Shown: positions 8,766 through 16,800 of the stretch, one piece after another | How positions within the stretch are numbered: the stretch's first letter is position 1 | How the letters are laid out: each line of letters opens with the position of its first letter | Assembly: GCA_965220895.1 (NCBI GenBank) | Contig: CBDCRF010000005.1 | Coordinates: forward strand, 1-19,613 | Direction of reading: 5' to 3' | From: WTFY01 sp965220895 | Lineage (GTDB): Bacteria; Pseudomonadota; Gammaproteobacteria; UBA4575 | Length of the DNA: 19,613 bases | Position numbers and translations under genes: made by a program | Notes under the pieces: model-generated | What the model was told of the DNA's origin: nothing | What the model saw: only the letters and a program-made list of their open reading frames with translations | The model's database searches: none

Positions 8766-8854
8766 GAGAGAGACTGAAATTTCCAAGCTGTTCGTCTGTG
8801 AGGGTTGATTGGATCCAGAACCTGGTCATTTAAGTACTCCCATCTACCTACAAC
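7409..8854 (-). repeat. KGPS cassettes of family A with phase-0 splice acceptors
   Basis: Cores lie at 7409 (diverged, I-K-T-P-S), 7501, 7855, 7946, 8299, 8391, 8732 and 8824. Exon starts after minus-strand CAG fall at 7428, 7520, 7874, 7965, 8318, 8410, 8751 and 8854. From those starts the readings are VSGIKTPSF, VVVLKGPGF, VSGIKGPSF, TVVLKGPGF, VLVIKGPSF and VVVIKGPSF, all beginning in phase 0. Pyrimidine tracts of 10-20 nt precede most acceptors. TACTAAC sequences lie at 7559-7565, 8004-8010 and 8449-8455, about 40 nt upstream of the acceptors. The copy at 8824 has TGA at the Gly codon. After G-P-G-F some copies meet a stop at once. Confidence 0.65.
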
Positions 8855-9337
8855 CTGAGAAATAATTGCTGTGAGTGTGCCATACGTCCTAGAAGGTCCC
8901 GTGTGATGCTGCTTTGCCTCTATCCGGATGGCATGAATGAACCTGTAAAGCAAGAATTCATGACTTGGTTTGACAGACTGCCTCCTCGAGATGGTCCCTT
9001 GTAGACGGTTGACCTGTGTGGTGTGTTGGAATGGCATGAGATCTCTCAGGGGCAAAGCCGTATGCCAGGGGAGGCCATCCTGTGTGGTATGAATTTCGTG
9101 CAAAACTGAGCCAGAAATCGGCTTGAAGACACCAAATGCAGTGGCCGCGCTGGCCAATGAGGAGTGAGCTTTAAACCCGTATGAGCCAATAGGATGTGCT
9201 ATGCGAGGATGGCCTTGTGTGTTGCCCAGCAAGTGGCCATGACCTTGGGGGAACCTGTCTGAGAGATCTCCAGCCCTTACAACTGGTAGAATGCATGAAG
9301 ACGTGATAATTACTAAGGGTGGTGGCTTGAAAAGCAC
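8738..9337 (-). other. 199-codon open frame spanning part of family B, coding status unknown
   Basis: It is the longest open frame outside the main ORF. The frame includes F-G-V-F-K-P-I-S-G-S-V-L-H-E-I-H-T, so it overlies the CCAAT-linked element, and it ends within the acceptor region of the cassette at 8732. The stretch 8860-9070 has no cassette motif and no other recognised feature. No family is recognised. With repeats on both sides that break frame in sister copies, it may be a chance opening. Confidence 0.2.
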
Positions 9338-10300
9338 TGAAACTCGGTCCTATCAGTACCACCACATAATTCATACTAGCTGTGGGGAGAATGCAAGGGG
9401 GTTAGGGTTGGAAATCTGTACTATTAGCCTTGTTGACACGGTTAAAGCATTGAATTACATACGAGTAACAGTTGGCCATTAGACAGCTCTTCCGGGAAGG
9501 TCACAGTGGTGGAGAGAGGGTTGCCCTGGGGGGTATGAATTCTGTGCAATTTTCAGCCAAAAATCGGCTTGAAGACACCAAAAGGAGAAATGCTGGGAGC
9601 CAATGAGCTTGCCGCATGCAAGGCTCGTTGGCGGGGTGCTGTGAGCCAATAGAATGCCTCTTGCGAGGATCCTTTTGGCATGGAATGGCCATGACCTTGG
9701 GTATAAGCTGTCTCATGAATATTAATGAGGAGGAACCTTTGGCGGCTGAGAGCAAAGATCCCCCCATACGATACATTGAAATGATGCTGCAAAGGAAATA
9801 TTAGCGATACTCGGTCCTTTCAGACCCACCACATAATTCATACTAGTTGTGGGGAAAATGCAGGGGTTAGGGTTGGAAATCTGTACTATGAGCCTTCTTG
9901 ACACGGTTAAAGCATTGGAATACATACGAGCAACAGCTGGCCATGAGACAGTTCCTCCGGGAAGGTCACCGTGATGGGGAGAGGTTTGCCCCGGGGGGGT
10001 ATGAATTCTGTGCAGTTTTGAACCAAAAATCGGCTTGAAGACACCAAAAGAAGAATTGCTGGGAGCCAATGAGCCTGCCGCATGCAAGGCTGTTCGGGGG
10101 GGTGCTATGAGCCAATAGGATGCCTCTTGCGAGGAGCCTTTTGGCATGGAATGGCCATGACCTTGGGTACGAATTGTCTCATGAATATTAATGAGGAGGA
10201 ACCTTTAGCCGCTGAGAGCAAAGATCCCCCCGTACGATACATTGAAAATGATGCTGCAAAGTAAATACTAGCAATACTCGGTCCTTTAATGGCGCTAGTG
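9080..10300 (-). repeat. Tandem repeat family B, about 470-bp units (two full, one partial)
   Basis: Units share TATGAATT(C/T), the GTCTTCAAGCCG element, two CCAAT boxes (GCCAATGAG and GCCAATAG), an extended nuclear-receptor-like half site CCAAGGTCA (minus; plus 9240-9248, 9692-9700, 10158-10166), ATGAATATTAATGAGGAGGAACC, and one KGPS cassette (9346, 9813, 10280). A possible donor CTC|GTATGT (minus, near 9459 and 9921) lies about 80 nt before the acceptor of the cassettes at 9346 and 9813, which would make a very short intron. An open frame of 141 codons at 9722-10147 carries both the VFKPIF and the GLKGPS readings. Confidence 0.7.
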
Positions 10301-10304
10301 TGAT
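9346..10304 (-). repeat. KGPS cassettes of family B
   Basis: Cores lie at 9346 (N-Y-V-V-V-L-I-G-P-S-F), 9813 (N-Y-V-V-G-L-K-G-P-S) and 10280 (S-A-I-K-G-P-S). Acceptors on the minus strand end at 9380 (TTCTCCCCACAG) and 10305 (CTTTCTTTCAG). At the 9813 copy the equivalent CAG is CAA, so that acceptor looks lost. Here the exons start with two extra bases (phase 2), unlike most other cassettes. That phase matches the one-base overhang of the candidate first exon at 13397-13430. Confidence 0.6.
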
Positions 10305-10525
10305 CTGAAAGAAAGTCCGGGTTAATACTATGTGAGGGTAGGGCATACAGCGGCCTGGTGAGCCTTGCTGGTGGCAGTGGGGGAGATGTGCTCCCCGTCC
10401 CTGGCGCGCCGTGCCCTTGTGAGGGCTTTGGCAGAGGGTGACTGCATTGGGTTAGGAATTAAAATGCACGGTACATTAATGAGACATACTAGAAAAATAC
10501 AATTTGATGCAAATATTACAAAGAC

Positions 10526-10546
10526 GGTCCCTTAAGGGGAGCCGCT
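10526..10546 (-). repeat. KGPS cassette motif, single copy
   Basis: It reads T-A-A-P-L-K-G-P-S on the minus strand with AAG and TCT codons. It contains the palindrome CCCCTTAAGGG. No convincing acceptor is seen. The surrounding 10300-10800 stretch has no other gene, only an (AAT)n run at about 10762-10777. Confidence 0.5.
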
Positions 10547-10802
10547 GTATGCCCTATGTTACAGTGATGCTGAAAGAAAACTGGTAAAGGTTGGGATCTG
10601 GAATTGCCAAGCGCTTTGAGTGATGCTGCAGAGAGGCCCTTGGGTTAGGTGGAACGTTTCAAACTTGCCATATAGTTCTTTTTCAACCACCGGCAGTAAG
10701 GAGTCTCTGCAAGAGGGCTTGGCATTGGGGAGACCTGAAAATGACAAATTTAGTGGCAAACAATAATAATAATAATAACATGTAATGTAATGGTTAACAT
10801 AC

Positions 10803-10914
10803 CCCTTGATGATCCAGGCGTTGGCTCCTTTTGGCTATCCGTGTCCTGTAGTTGAAGCAGAATGAGATGCTGGTATACGTCAAAAGGTGGTCCTTTCAGT
10901 ACGGCTACTAGTTT
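10803..10914 (-). CDS. Candidate exon with K-L-V-A-V-L-K-G-P-P and a strong donor
   Basis: After an in-frame TGA (10915-10917) the KGP frame is open for 37 codons, from K-L-V-A-V-L-K-G-P-P-F-D-V-Y-Q to P-T-P-G-S-S-R. It then meets a very good donor, AAGGG|GTATGT, at 10802. The motif core is at 10889. No clear acceptor precedes it; the closest is a weak CTAG. The exon would end with one extra base (phase 1), as at 13396, 11890 and 311. It may be an exon whose true start lies upstream in another frame (a 111-codon frame covers 10880-11215). Function is unknown. Confidence 0.35.
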
Positions 10915-11259
10915 TCAGATTGACAAGGCTCTTTCCGATCGGGAAATAAGCCTTCAAAACAACAGCTTGGTTAGCTATCGAATTGCCAGAGATCTGTCTG
11001 AGAAGCAATGTGACTCCTTGGAAAATCTGCTCGCAAGTGATGGCCTGCCGCAGAAGAGGGGATCCTATGTACCTGCTTGAGACAATGAGTTGATAAGAAC
11101 AAAGGCGAGAGAGAGATAGGCGAGAAGCAATCAAACGTCTTTGGTGACAATGGGACAGATAGTGGTGTTGACGCAAAGGGGGCAATTGAGAGATAAGGCG
11201 TGATGCTTTGATCACTGCTCGTCAACGGGATGGTCCGCTTGGCTGCACATGCCACTCAC

Positions 11260-13250
11260 AGCGGCCTATTGTCTTAAGCCTTGGTGATAGCGGCGATGGA
11301 TCAAGGGGACCAGTGCTGAGAGGCAGGGCAGGCGTGTGGCTCTGCCGTGAATCATGCATCGTCAATGGGGAAGCGGGTACTGCTCTCCCCGGGCTACCAA
11401 GGCCATTCACCCTGGAAACTAAGACTTGCGCGCCGTGTCCAGGCCTTCCCCCAGGATGCAAGGGGTGGTGTGGGCCACGGTGCTGGCAGCCCCGTCCGTC
11501 TTGGATCCTCTGAGCCTTGATTGTAAGGTCCCAGGGGGTCTGGGTGGGACATTCTGATGGCCATCCGGGGAGATTACACGGTCCTTTAATGAATCCGGAT
11601 AGTTTCTGAGTGAGGTTTTGGAAGGGGGTAGGGGTGGTGCTTTTTACTTGGCTCTTTTCGAGCGTCTCAGATCTGATTGCCCGTGGAGGGTGGTGGCCCT
11701 ATCTCATTGCTCGTATCCAGATTTCAAGTAAAGAAGATGGTCCCTTAAGGATGGTTTCTTTAAATCCGGATTAGCAATACTCGGTCCTTTCAGGACCAGT
11801 GTATGAAAAGCCAAGACATTTTTCTCTCTGCTACTCCATTGTGGGGCAGAAGGAAGCAAAGGCCCCGCTGTCTGTCACAGTGCGGCTCTCACCTTGTACA
11901 GGGGGTCCCTTGTGGAGACGCAGGGAAGGGGTCTGGGCGCTGCCGTGAGTGAGGCTTTGGCCTTGGGGAGGAAAAATACTCCTCCATCTGGTCTGTAAGG
12001 GCCAGTTCCCGTGGGGGTTGGGCCTTGCGTGCCTTTTACAGGCTCACCCCAGGGTGGGGGGGGTGGTGGTATGGGCCACAGCGCTGGCGGCCCCGTTGGT
12101 ATTGGAGCCGTTCAGTGCTGCTGGCAAGGTGCCCAGACGGTCTCTGTCAGACCTAATGGCTCTCTGTTGAGAGGTTTCGACGTGTTGGCTTATTCCCTGG
12201 GGGTGGCGGGGGAAGCCAGATGTGCCGTATCCAGTATTTGCGATGCATTTCCTCGGTCCTTTAATGGCCACTAGCAGTTTTGTCTATAATTAGAAAGGGG
12301 GTAGGGTTGGTTCTTTTCACTTGGTTCTCTCCAGGCGTCTCAGATCTGATTGCCCGTGGAGGGTGGTGGCTCTATCTGTTTGCTCGTATCCAGATTGCGA
12401 GTGAAAAAGACGGTCCCTTAAGGATGGTCTCTTAAAACTGGATTAGCATTACCAGGTCCCTTAAGAACCACTACATGAAAAGCCAAGAGGTTGCCCTATC
12501 TGTTACTCGAGTGAGAGCCAGAAGGAGGCAACGGCCATGCTGTCTGTCACAGTACGGCTCTCTGCATGAGGAGGTGGTACCTTACAGAGATGCAGGGAGG
12601 GAGTCTGGGCCCTGCCGTCAGTGAGGCTTGGCCCTGGGGGAGGATTGGGCCCTCTACCCAGCCTGTCAAGGCCAATCCCCTTGGAGGTTGAGCCTTGCAT
12701 GCCCTGTCCAGGCCACCCCCCAGGGTGTGGGGGAGAGAGTGGGGTCACCGTGCTGGCCGCTCCTTGTGTCTTGGAGCCTTTCAGTATCACTGGCAAGGTG
12801 CCCCAAGGGTCCCTGTCAGACCTATTTGCTCTCTGCTACGAGATACCATGGTCTTGGCTTACTCCCAGGGTGTGGCTGGGGAGAGCCAAGTATATCGTAA
12901 CCAGTTGTTACAAGTGAATTGCTCGGTCCTTTAATGTCCCTCACCAGTTTTGTGTGCTGCTGAGGGAAGGGGGATGGGGGTGGTGGTGATTTGATTGGCT
13001 CTAAGAGGGCATCTCGGATCTGATTGCCTGTAAGAGGTGGTGGCCTTGTGTGTTGCTTGCATTCCGATATCAAGTGAGCAAAGACGGTCCCTTAAGGAAG
13101 GTCTCTGAAGTCTGGAATGGCTAAGCTGGGTCCTTTTAAGAACCCTTACATGGAGAGCCAAGGCACTGTCTCAGCCTTTACTCCGATGTGAGTAGGGAAG
13201 AGGCAGTGAGATTGACGCAAACAGTGGCCGTGGAGGTCTCACAGCGTACC
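11260..13250 (-). repeat. Tandem repeat family C, about 670-bp units (two full, two partial)
   Basis: Unit starts fall near 11578, 12250 and 12922, with a partial copy from about 11390 to 11560 and a truncated last one ending near 13200. Shared blocks are: the CTCGGTCCTTTAATG core, a GGTAGGGTTGGT-like tract, TCTCAGATCTGATTGCCYGT, GACGGTCCCTTAAGGAWGGT, a third cassette, CTGTCTGTCACAG, and CAGGCCWYCCCCCAGG with CTTGGAGCC. A donor, AAG|GTGAGAGCCGC (minus, 11892), follows the diverged motif at 11904. The same donor context occurs at about 311 in family E but is lost at 12557. Confidence 0.7.
11580..13145 (-). repeat. KGPS cassettes of family C
   Basis: Cores lie at 11580 (K-L-S-G-F-I-K-G-P-C), 11739 (K-E-T-I-L-K-G-P-S), 11783 (H-T-L-V-L-K-G-P-S), 12255 (K-L-L-V-A-I-K-G-P-R), 12412 (E-T-I-L-K-G-P-S), 12455 (V-V-V-L-K-G-P-G), 12925 (K-L-V-R-D-I-K-G-P-S), 13086 (E-T-F-L-K-G-P-S) and 13129 (one extra A, frame broken). 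Phase-0 acceptors give exon starts at 11605 (CCTCACTCAG), 12283 (CTAATTATAG) and 12959 (CCTTCCCTCAG). The second and third motif of each unit lack clear acceptors. Confidence 0.6.
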
Positions 13251-13380
13251 GATAGGAACCTTCCCGGGGTCTAAGAAGGCTGTCCCCAAGGCCTACAGTG
13301 GTAATTTCCACTGTATGTCATTGTGATAGGTTGCCCAGGGGTGTAATGATACGGTCTCCTTAGCGGCATTGTAAGCTGAG
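13140..13380. other. Intergenic stretch between family C and the candidate first exon
   Basis: The first 60 bases are the tail of a truncated C unit. The rest would be the first intron of the candidate minus-strand transcript. It contains a short dyad TACAGTGG/CCACTGTA (about 13296-13314) and nothing else I can support. Confidence 0.3.
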
Positions 13381-13396
13381 AAGAAAGTGGACGTAC

Positions 13397-13430
13397 CTGG
13401 TGATAATCGGCTGTTTGCGGTGTTATCCAT
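13397..13430 (-). CDS. Candidate first coding exon, M-D-N-T-A-N-S-R-L-S-P
   Basis: The ATG at 13430 opens a frame of 11 codons plus one base. It ends in a near-consensus donor, CACCAG|GTACGT, with the intron starting at 13396. A TATA-like CATAAA lies about 50 nt upstream. The one-base overhang is compatible with the phase-2 cassette acceptors at 10304 and 9379, which would give S-P-D-H-T-S-A-I-K-G-P-S or S-P-A-S-M-N-Y-V-V-V-L-I-G-P-S. This is inference, and no product is known. A non-coding first exon would fit as well. Confidence 0.35.
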
Positions 13431-13464
13431 AGAGGTTCAGGGACGTTGTGATGCGGGGTTGGGC

Positions 13465-13582
13465 TGACATCAGCTCCTTTATGTGGTGTCTCGGTGACCT
13501 AGTTTGGTAGCCGGGAAGTGGGCCAGGCAGAGCTGACATCAGCATGTTCGAACGCGCGCATGAAAAGTAGGTCACACGTGTG
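13465..13582 (-). promoter_or_regulatory. Candidate promoter: two TGACATCA sites, CATAAA, E-box
   Basis: TGACATCA, a one-base variant of the CRE/ATF site, lies at 13465-13472 and 13534-13541 inside the repeated 10-mer CTGACATCAG. A CATAAA TATA-like box is at 13478-13483 (minus), and a palindromic CACACGTGTG E-box at 13573-13582. All lie directly upstream of the candidate first exon and next to the telomeric repeats, which would place the start of a minus-strand transcription unit at the edge of the terminal repeat. Confidence 0.4.
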
Positions 13583-13637
13583 TGGGTGCGAACTGTGTTC
13601 GGTGTGTGATGGCACGGCCGATTGCCCCTTGTTGTTA

Positions 13638-13655
13638 TTAGGGTTAGGGTTAGGG
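13638..13655 (+). repeat. Perfect telomeric repeat, TTAGGG x3
   Basis: Three exact TTAGGG units lie just left of the G/T-tract element. In roseoloviruses perfect telomeric repeats lie beside the packaging signal and mediate integration at host telomeres. The short length here may reflect a collapsed assembly or a true short tract. Confidence 0.9.
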
Positions 13656-13744
13656 TCCTGGCGATGTGTGGTCCGACCACGTTGGGTTGAGCCGTGGAGA
13701 GGCTGGTGGGCCCTCGGACGGTTAGGGTAAGTGTCCCCGGGTGT

Positions 13745-13785
13745 GGGGGGGTTTTTTTTGGGGGGGGGGGGTTTTTTGGGGGGGG
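13745..13785 (+). promoter_or_regulatory. pac1-like cleavage/packaging element (G-tract, T-tract, G-tract)
   Basis: G7, T8, G12, T6 and G8 follow one another, which is the known pattern of herpesvirus pac1. It sits between perfect TTAGGG and a long degenerate TTAGGG array, the order seen at a roseolovirus left terminus. No convincing pac2 (CGCGGCG beside an A-tract) is seen. The nearest candidate is the CGCGCGCATGAAAAG stretch at about 13553. Confidence 0.55.
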
Positions 13786-13879
13786 AGGGTTGAGTATGTT
13801 TAACCCTGGCCCCCCTGGGGGGTGGGTCCCGACCCCATGTGGGGGTAGGGTGAAGTGGGGATAAGCAGTACGGTACCCC

Positions 13880-16800
13880 TGGTGGGGTGATGCTGTGCCC
13901 CTGGTTAGGTGCCCAAGGTGGGTTTGGCTTGGGTGATGTGAGCCCATGGGTTAGGGTTAGTACTGGGGGTGGTTGCCCCAGGCCATGGGTGAAGCAGGGG
14001 TTGAGGTTAGGGTTAGGTGTGTTAGCCCTGGCCCCTGCGGGTGATTATGTGCCCCTTGTGGGGGGTCATGGTGTCCTAGGTAGGGTAAGTCTAGGTTGGC
14101 CCATGGGGTAGGGTTGATTCTGGGGAGGGTCGCCCCAGACCATGGGAGAAGCAGGGGTTAAGGTTAGGGTTAGGTGTGTTAACCCTGGCCCCTGAGGGTG
14201 GTTATGTGCCCCTTGTTGGGGGTCCAAGTGCCCAGGGTGAGTGTGGCTGTTTGTAATGTTAGCCCCTGGGTTAGGGTTAGTTCCGGGGGTGGTGGTTGCC
14301 CCTGGCCCTAAAAGAAGTAGGGGTTAGGGTTAGGGTTAGGTGTGTTAACCATGACCCCTGAGGGTGGTGATATGCCCCCTTGTTGGGGGTCCAAGTGCCC
14401 CAGGTGGGTTTGGCTTGGGTGATGTGAGCCCATGGGTTAAGGTTAGTTCTGGGGGTGGTTGCCCCAGGTCCTGGGTGAAGTAGGGGCTCAGGTTAGGGTT
14501 AGGTGTGTTAAACCCTGGCCCCTAAGGGTAATTCTGTGCCCCTTGTCGAGGGGTCCTAGTGGCCTAAGTTGGGTTGGCCTAAGTTGGCCCATGGGTTAGG
14601 GTTGATACTGGGGGAGGTAGCCCCAGGCCATGGGAAAAGCAGGGGTTAAGGTTAGGGTTAGGTGTGTTAGCCCTGGCCCCTGAGGGTGGTTATGTGCCCC
14701 TTGTTTTGGGGGGTTCCTCTGCCCCGGGCGGGTTTGGCTATTGTGGTGTTAGCCCCTGGGTTAGGGTTAGTTCTGGGGGTGGTTGCCCCAGGCCCTAGAA
14801 GGAACAGGGGTTAGGGTTGGGGTTAGGTGTGTTGACCCCGGCCCCTGAGGATGGTCATGTGCCCCCTTGTTGGGGGGTCCAAGTGCCCAAGGCGGGTTAG
14901 ACTTGGGTAATGTATGTCCATGGGTTAGGGTTAGTTCTGGGGGTGGTTGCCCCAGGCCATGGGTGAGGCAGGGGTTCAGGTTAGGGTTAGGTGTGTTGGA
15001 CCCTAGCCCCTGAGGGTAATTATGTGCCCCTTGGTGAGGGTTCCTAGTGGCCTATGTTGGGTTGGCCTAAGTTTCCCATGGGTTAGGGTTGATCCTGGGG
15101 GAGGTAGCCCCAGGCCATGGGAAAAGCAGGGGTTAAGGTTAGGGTTAGGTGTGTTAGCCCTGGCCCCTGAGGGTGGTTATGTGCCCCTTGTTGAGGGGTC
15201 CTGGTGGCCTATGTTGGGTTGGCCTAAGTTGGCCCATGGGTTAGGGTCGATCCTGGGGGAGGTGGTCCCAGGCCATGGGAAAAGCAGGGGTTAAGGTTAG
15301 GGTTAGGTGTGTTAGCCCTGGCCCCTGAGGGTAGTTATGTACCCCTTGTTTTTTTTGGGGGGGGGGGGGGGGGGGGTGGGGTTCCTGTGCCCAGGGTGGG
15401 TTTGGTTATTGTAATGTTAGCTCCTGGGTCAGGGTTGGTTCTGGGGGTGGTTGCCCCAGGCCCTGAAAGAATAAGGGGTTAGGGTTAGGGTTGTTGACCC
15501 TGCCCCTTGAGGGTAATTATGTGCCCCTTGGTGAGGGGTCCTAGTGGCCTATGTTGGGTTGGCCTAAGTTGCCCATGGGTTAGGGTTGATCCTGGGGGAG
15601 GTAGCCCCAGGCCATGGGAAAGGCAGGGGTTAAGGTTAGGGTTAGGTGTGTTAGCCCTGGCCCCTGAGGGTGGTTATGTGCCCCCTGTTGAGGGGTCCTA
15701 GTGGCCTATGTTGGGTTGGCCCGAGTTGGCCCATGGGTTAGGGTTGATCCTGGGGGAGGTAGCCCCAGGCCATGGGAAAAGCAGGGGTTAAGGTTAGGGT
15801 TAGGTGTGTTAGCCCTGGCCCCTGAGGGTAGTTATGTGCCCCTTGTTTTGGGGGGGTCCCTGTGCCCAGGGTGGGTTTGGCTATTGTAATGTTAGCTGCT
15901 GGGTCAGGGTTGGTTCTGGGGATGGTTGCCCCAGGCCCTGAAAGAATAAGGGGTTAGGGTTAGGGTTAGGGTTAGGTGTGTTGACCCTGGCCCCTGAGAA
16001 TGGTTATATGTCCCCTTGTCGGGGGGTCAAAGTGCCCAAGGTCAGGTAGGCTTGGGTAGTGTTAGCCCATGGGTTAGGGTTAGTTCCAGGGGTGATTACC
16101 CCAGGCCATGGGTGCAGTAGGGGTTAGGGTTAGGGTTAGGTGTGTTAACCCAGGCCCCTGTGGGTAGCTGTGTGCCCCCTGTTGGGAGTCATATAGTCCT
16201 GGGTAAGGTTAGTCCAGGTTGGCCCATGGGTTAGGGTTAGTTGTGGGGGTGGTTGCCCCAACCATGGGTGAAGTAGGGTTAGGGTGTGTTAAGCCCTGGC
16301 CCCGAAGGTGTAATTTTGTGCCCCTTGTTGGGGGGTCCTAGTGGCCTATGTTGGGTTAGCCTGGGTTGGCCCATGGGTTTTAGGGTTGATTCTGGGGGAG
16401 GTAGCCCCAGGCCATGGGAAAAGCAGGGGTTAGGGTTAGGGTTAGGTGTATTAGCCCTGGCCCCTGAGGGTGGTTGTTTTATCCCTTGTCGGGGTTGCCC
16501 ATGTCCAGGGTGGGTTTGGCTAATGTAGTGTTAGCTCCTGGGTTAGGGTTAGTTCTGGGGGTGGTTGCCCCAGGCCCTGAAAGAAGCAGGGATCAGGCTT
16601 AGGGTTAGGTGTGTTAGCCCTGGTCCCCGAGGATGGCTATGTGCCCCCTTGTTGGGGGTCAAGGTGCCCAAGGTGCGGTAGGCTTGGGTAATGTTAGCCC
16701 ATGGGTTAGGGTTAGTTCCGGGGGTGGTTGCCCCAGGCCATGGGTGGAGTAGGGGTCGGGGTTAGGGTTAGGTGTGTTGAGCCTGGCCCCTTGTGGATGG

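Larger units (their letters stand above)
6351..10052 (-). repeat. CCAAT-linked GTGTCTTCAAGCCG element, nine copies
   Basis: Plus-strand copies of CGGCTTGAAGACAC lie near 6351, 7135, 7213, 7655, 8105, 8550, 9118, 9564 and 10031, with a diverged one at about 18822. Each minus-strand copy lies about 18-45 nt after an inverted CCAAT box, typically in GCCAATGAG. In family A and B units it is followed by a stretch ending GCACAGAATTCATACC. One frame reads G-V-F-K-P-I-F-x-S-V-L-H-R-I-H-T, but two other frames are also open, so coding is less certain than for the KGPS motif. The fixed link to CCAAT suggests promoter-proximal or first-exon DNA. Confidence 0.6.

Noticed and set aside
7135..10300. Firm assignment of the window to a roseolovirus
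   Set aside because: The telomeric repeats fit, but the neighbouring gene set expected between IE genes and the direct repeat is missing, and no protein match is strong enough.
2336..10889. Motif as a sponge for host miR-133, because plus-strand GGTCCCTTCA resembles that miRNA
   Set aside because: The likeness is limited to about ten bases. Most copies have TTTAA and lack the seed pairing, and codon-like variation argues for another explanation.
13..13145. The dispersed motif as a CRISPR-like array
   Set aside because: Spacing is irregular (40-800 bp), the motif is not identical between copies and lies partly in a gene, and the splice and telomere context is eukaryotic.
13548..13567. CGCGCGCATGAAAAG stretch as pac2
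   Set aside because: The required CGCGGCG core and adjoining A-tract are not present, so only a pac1-like element is called.
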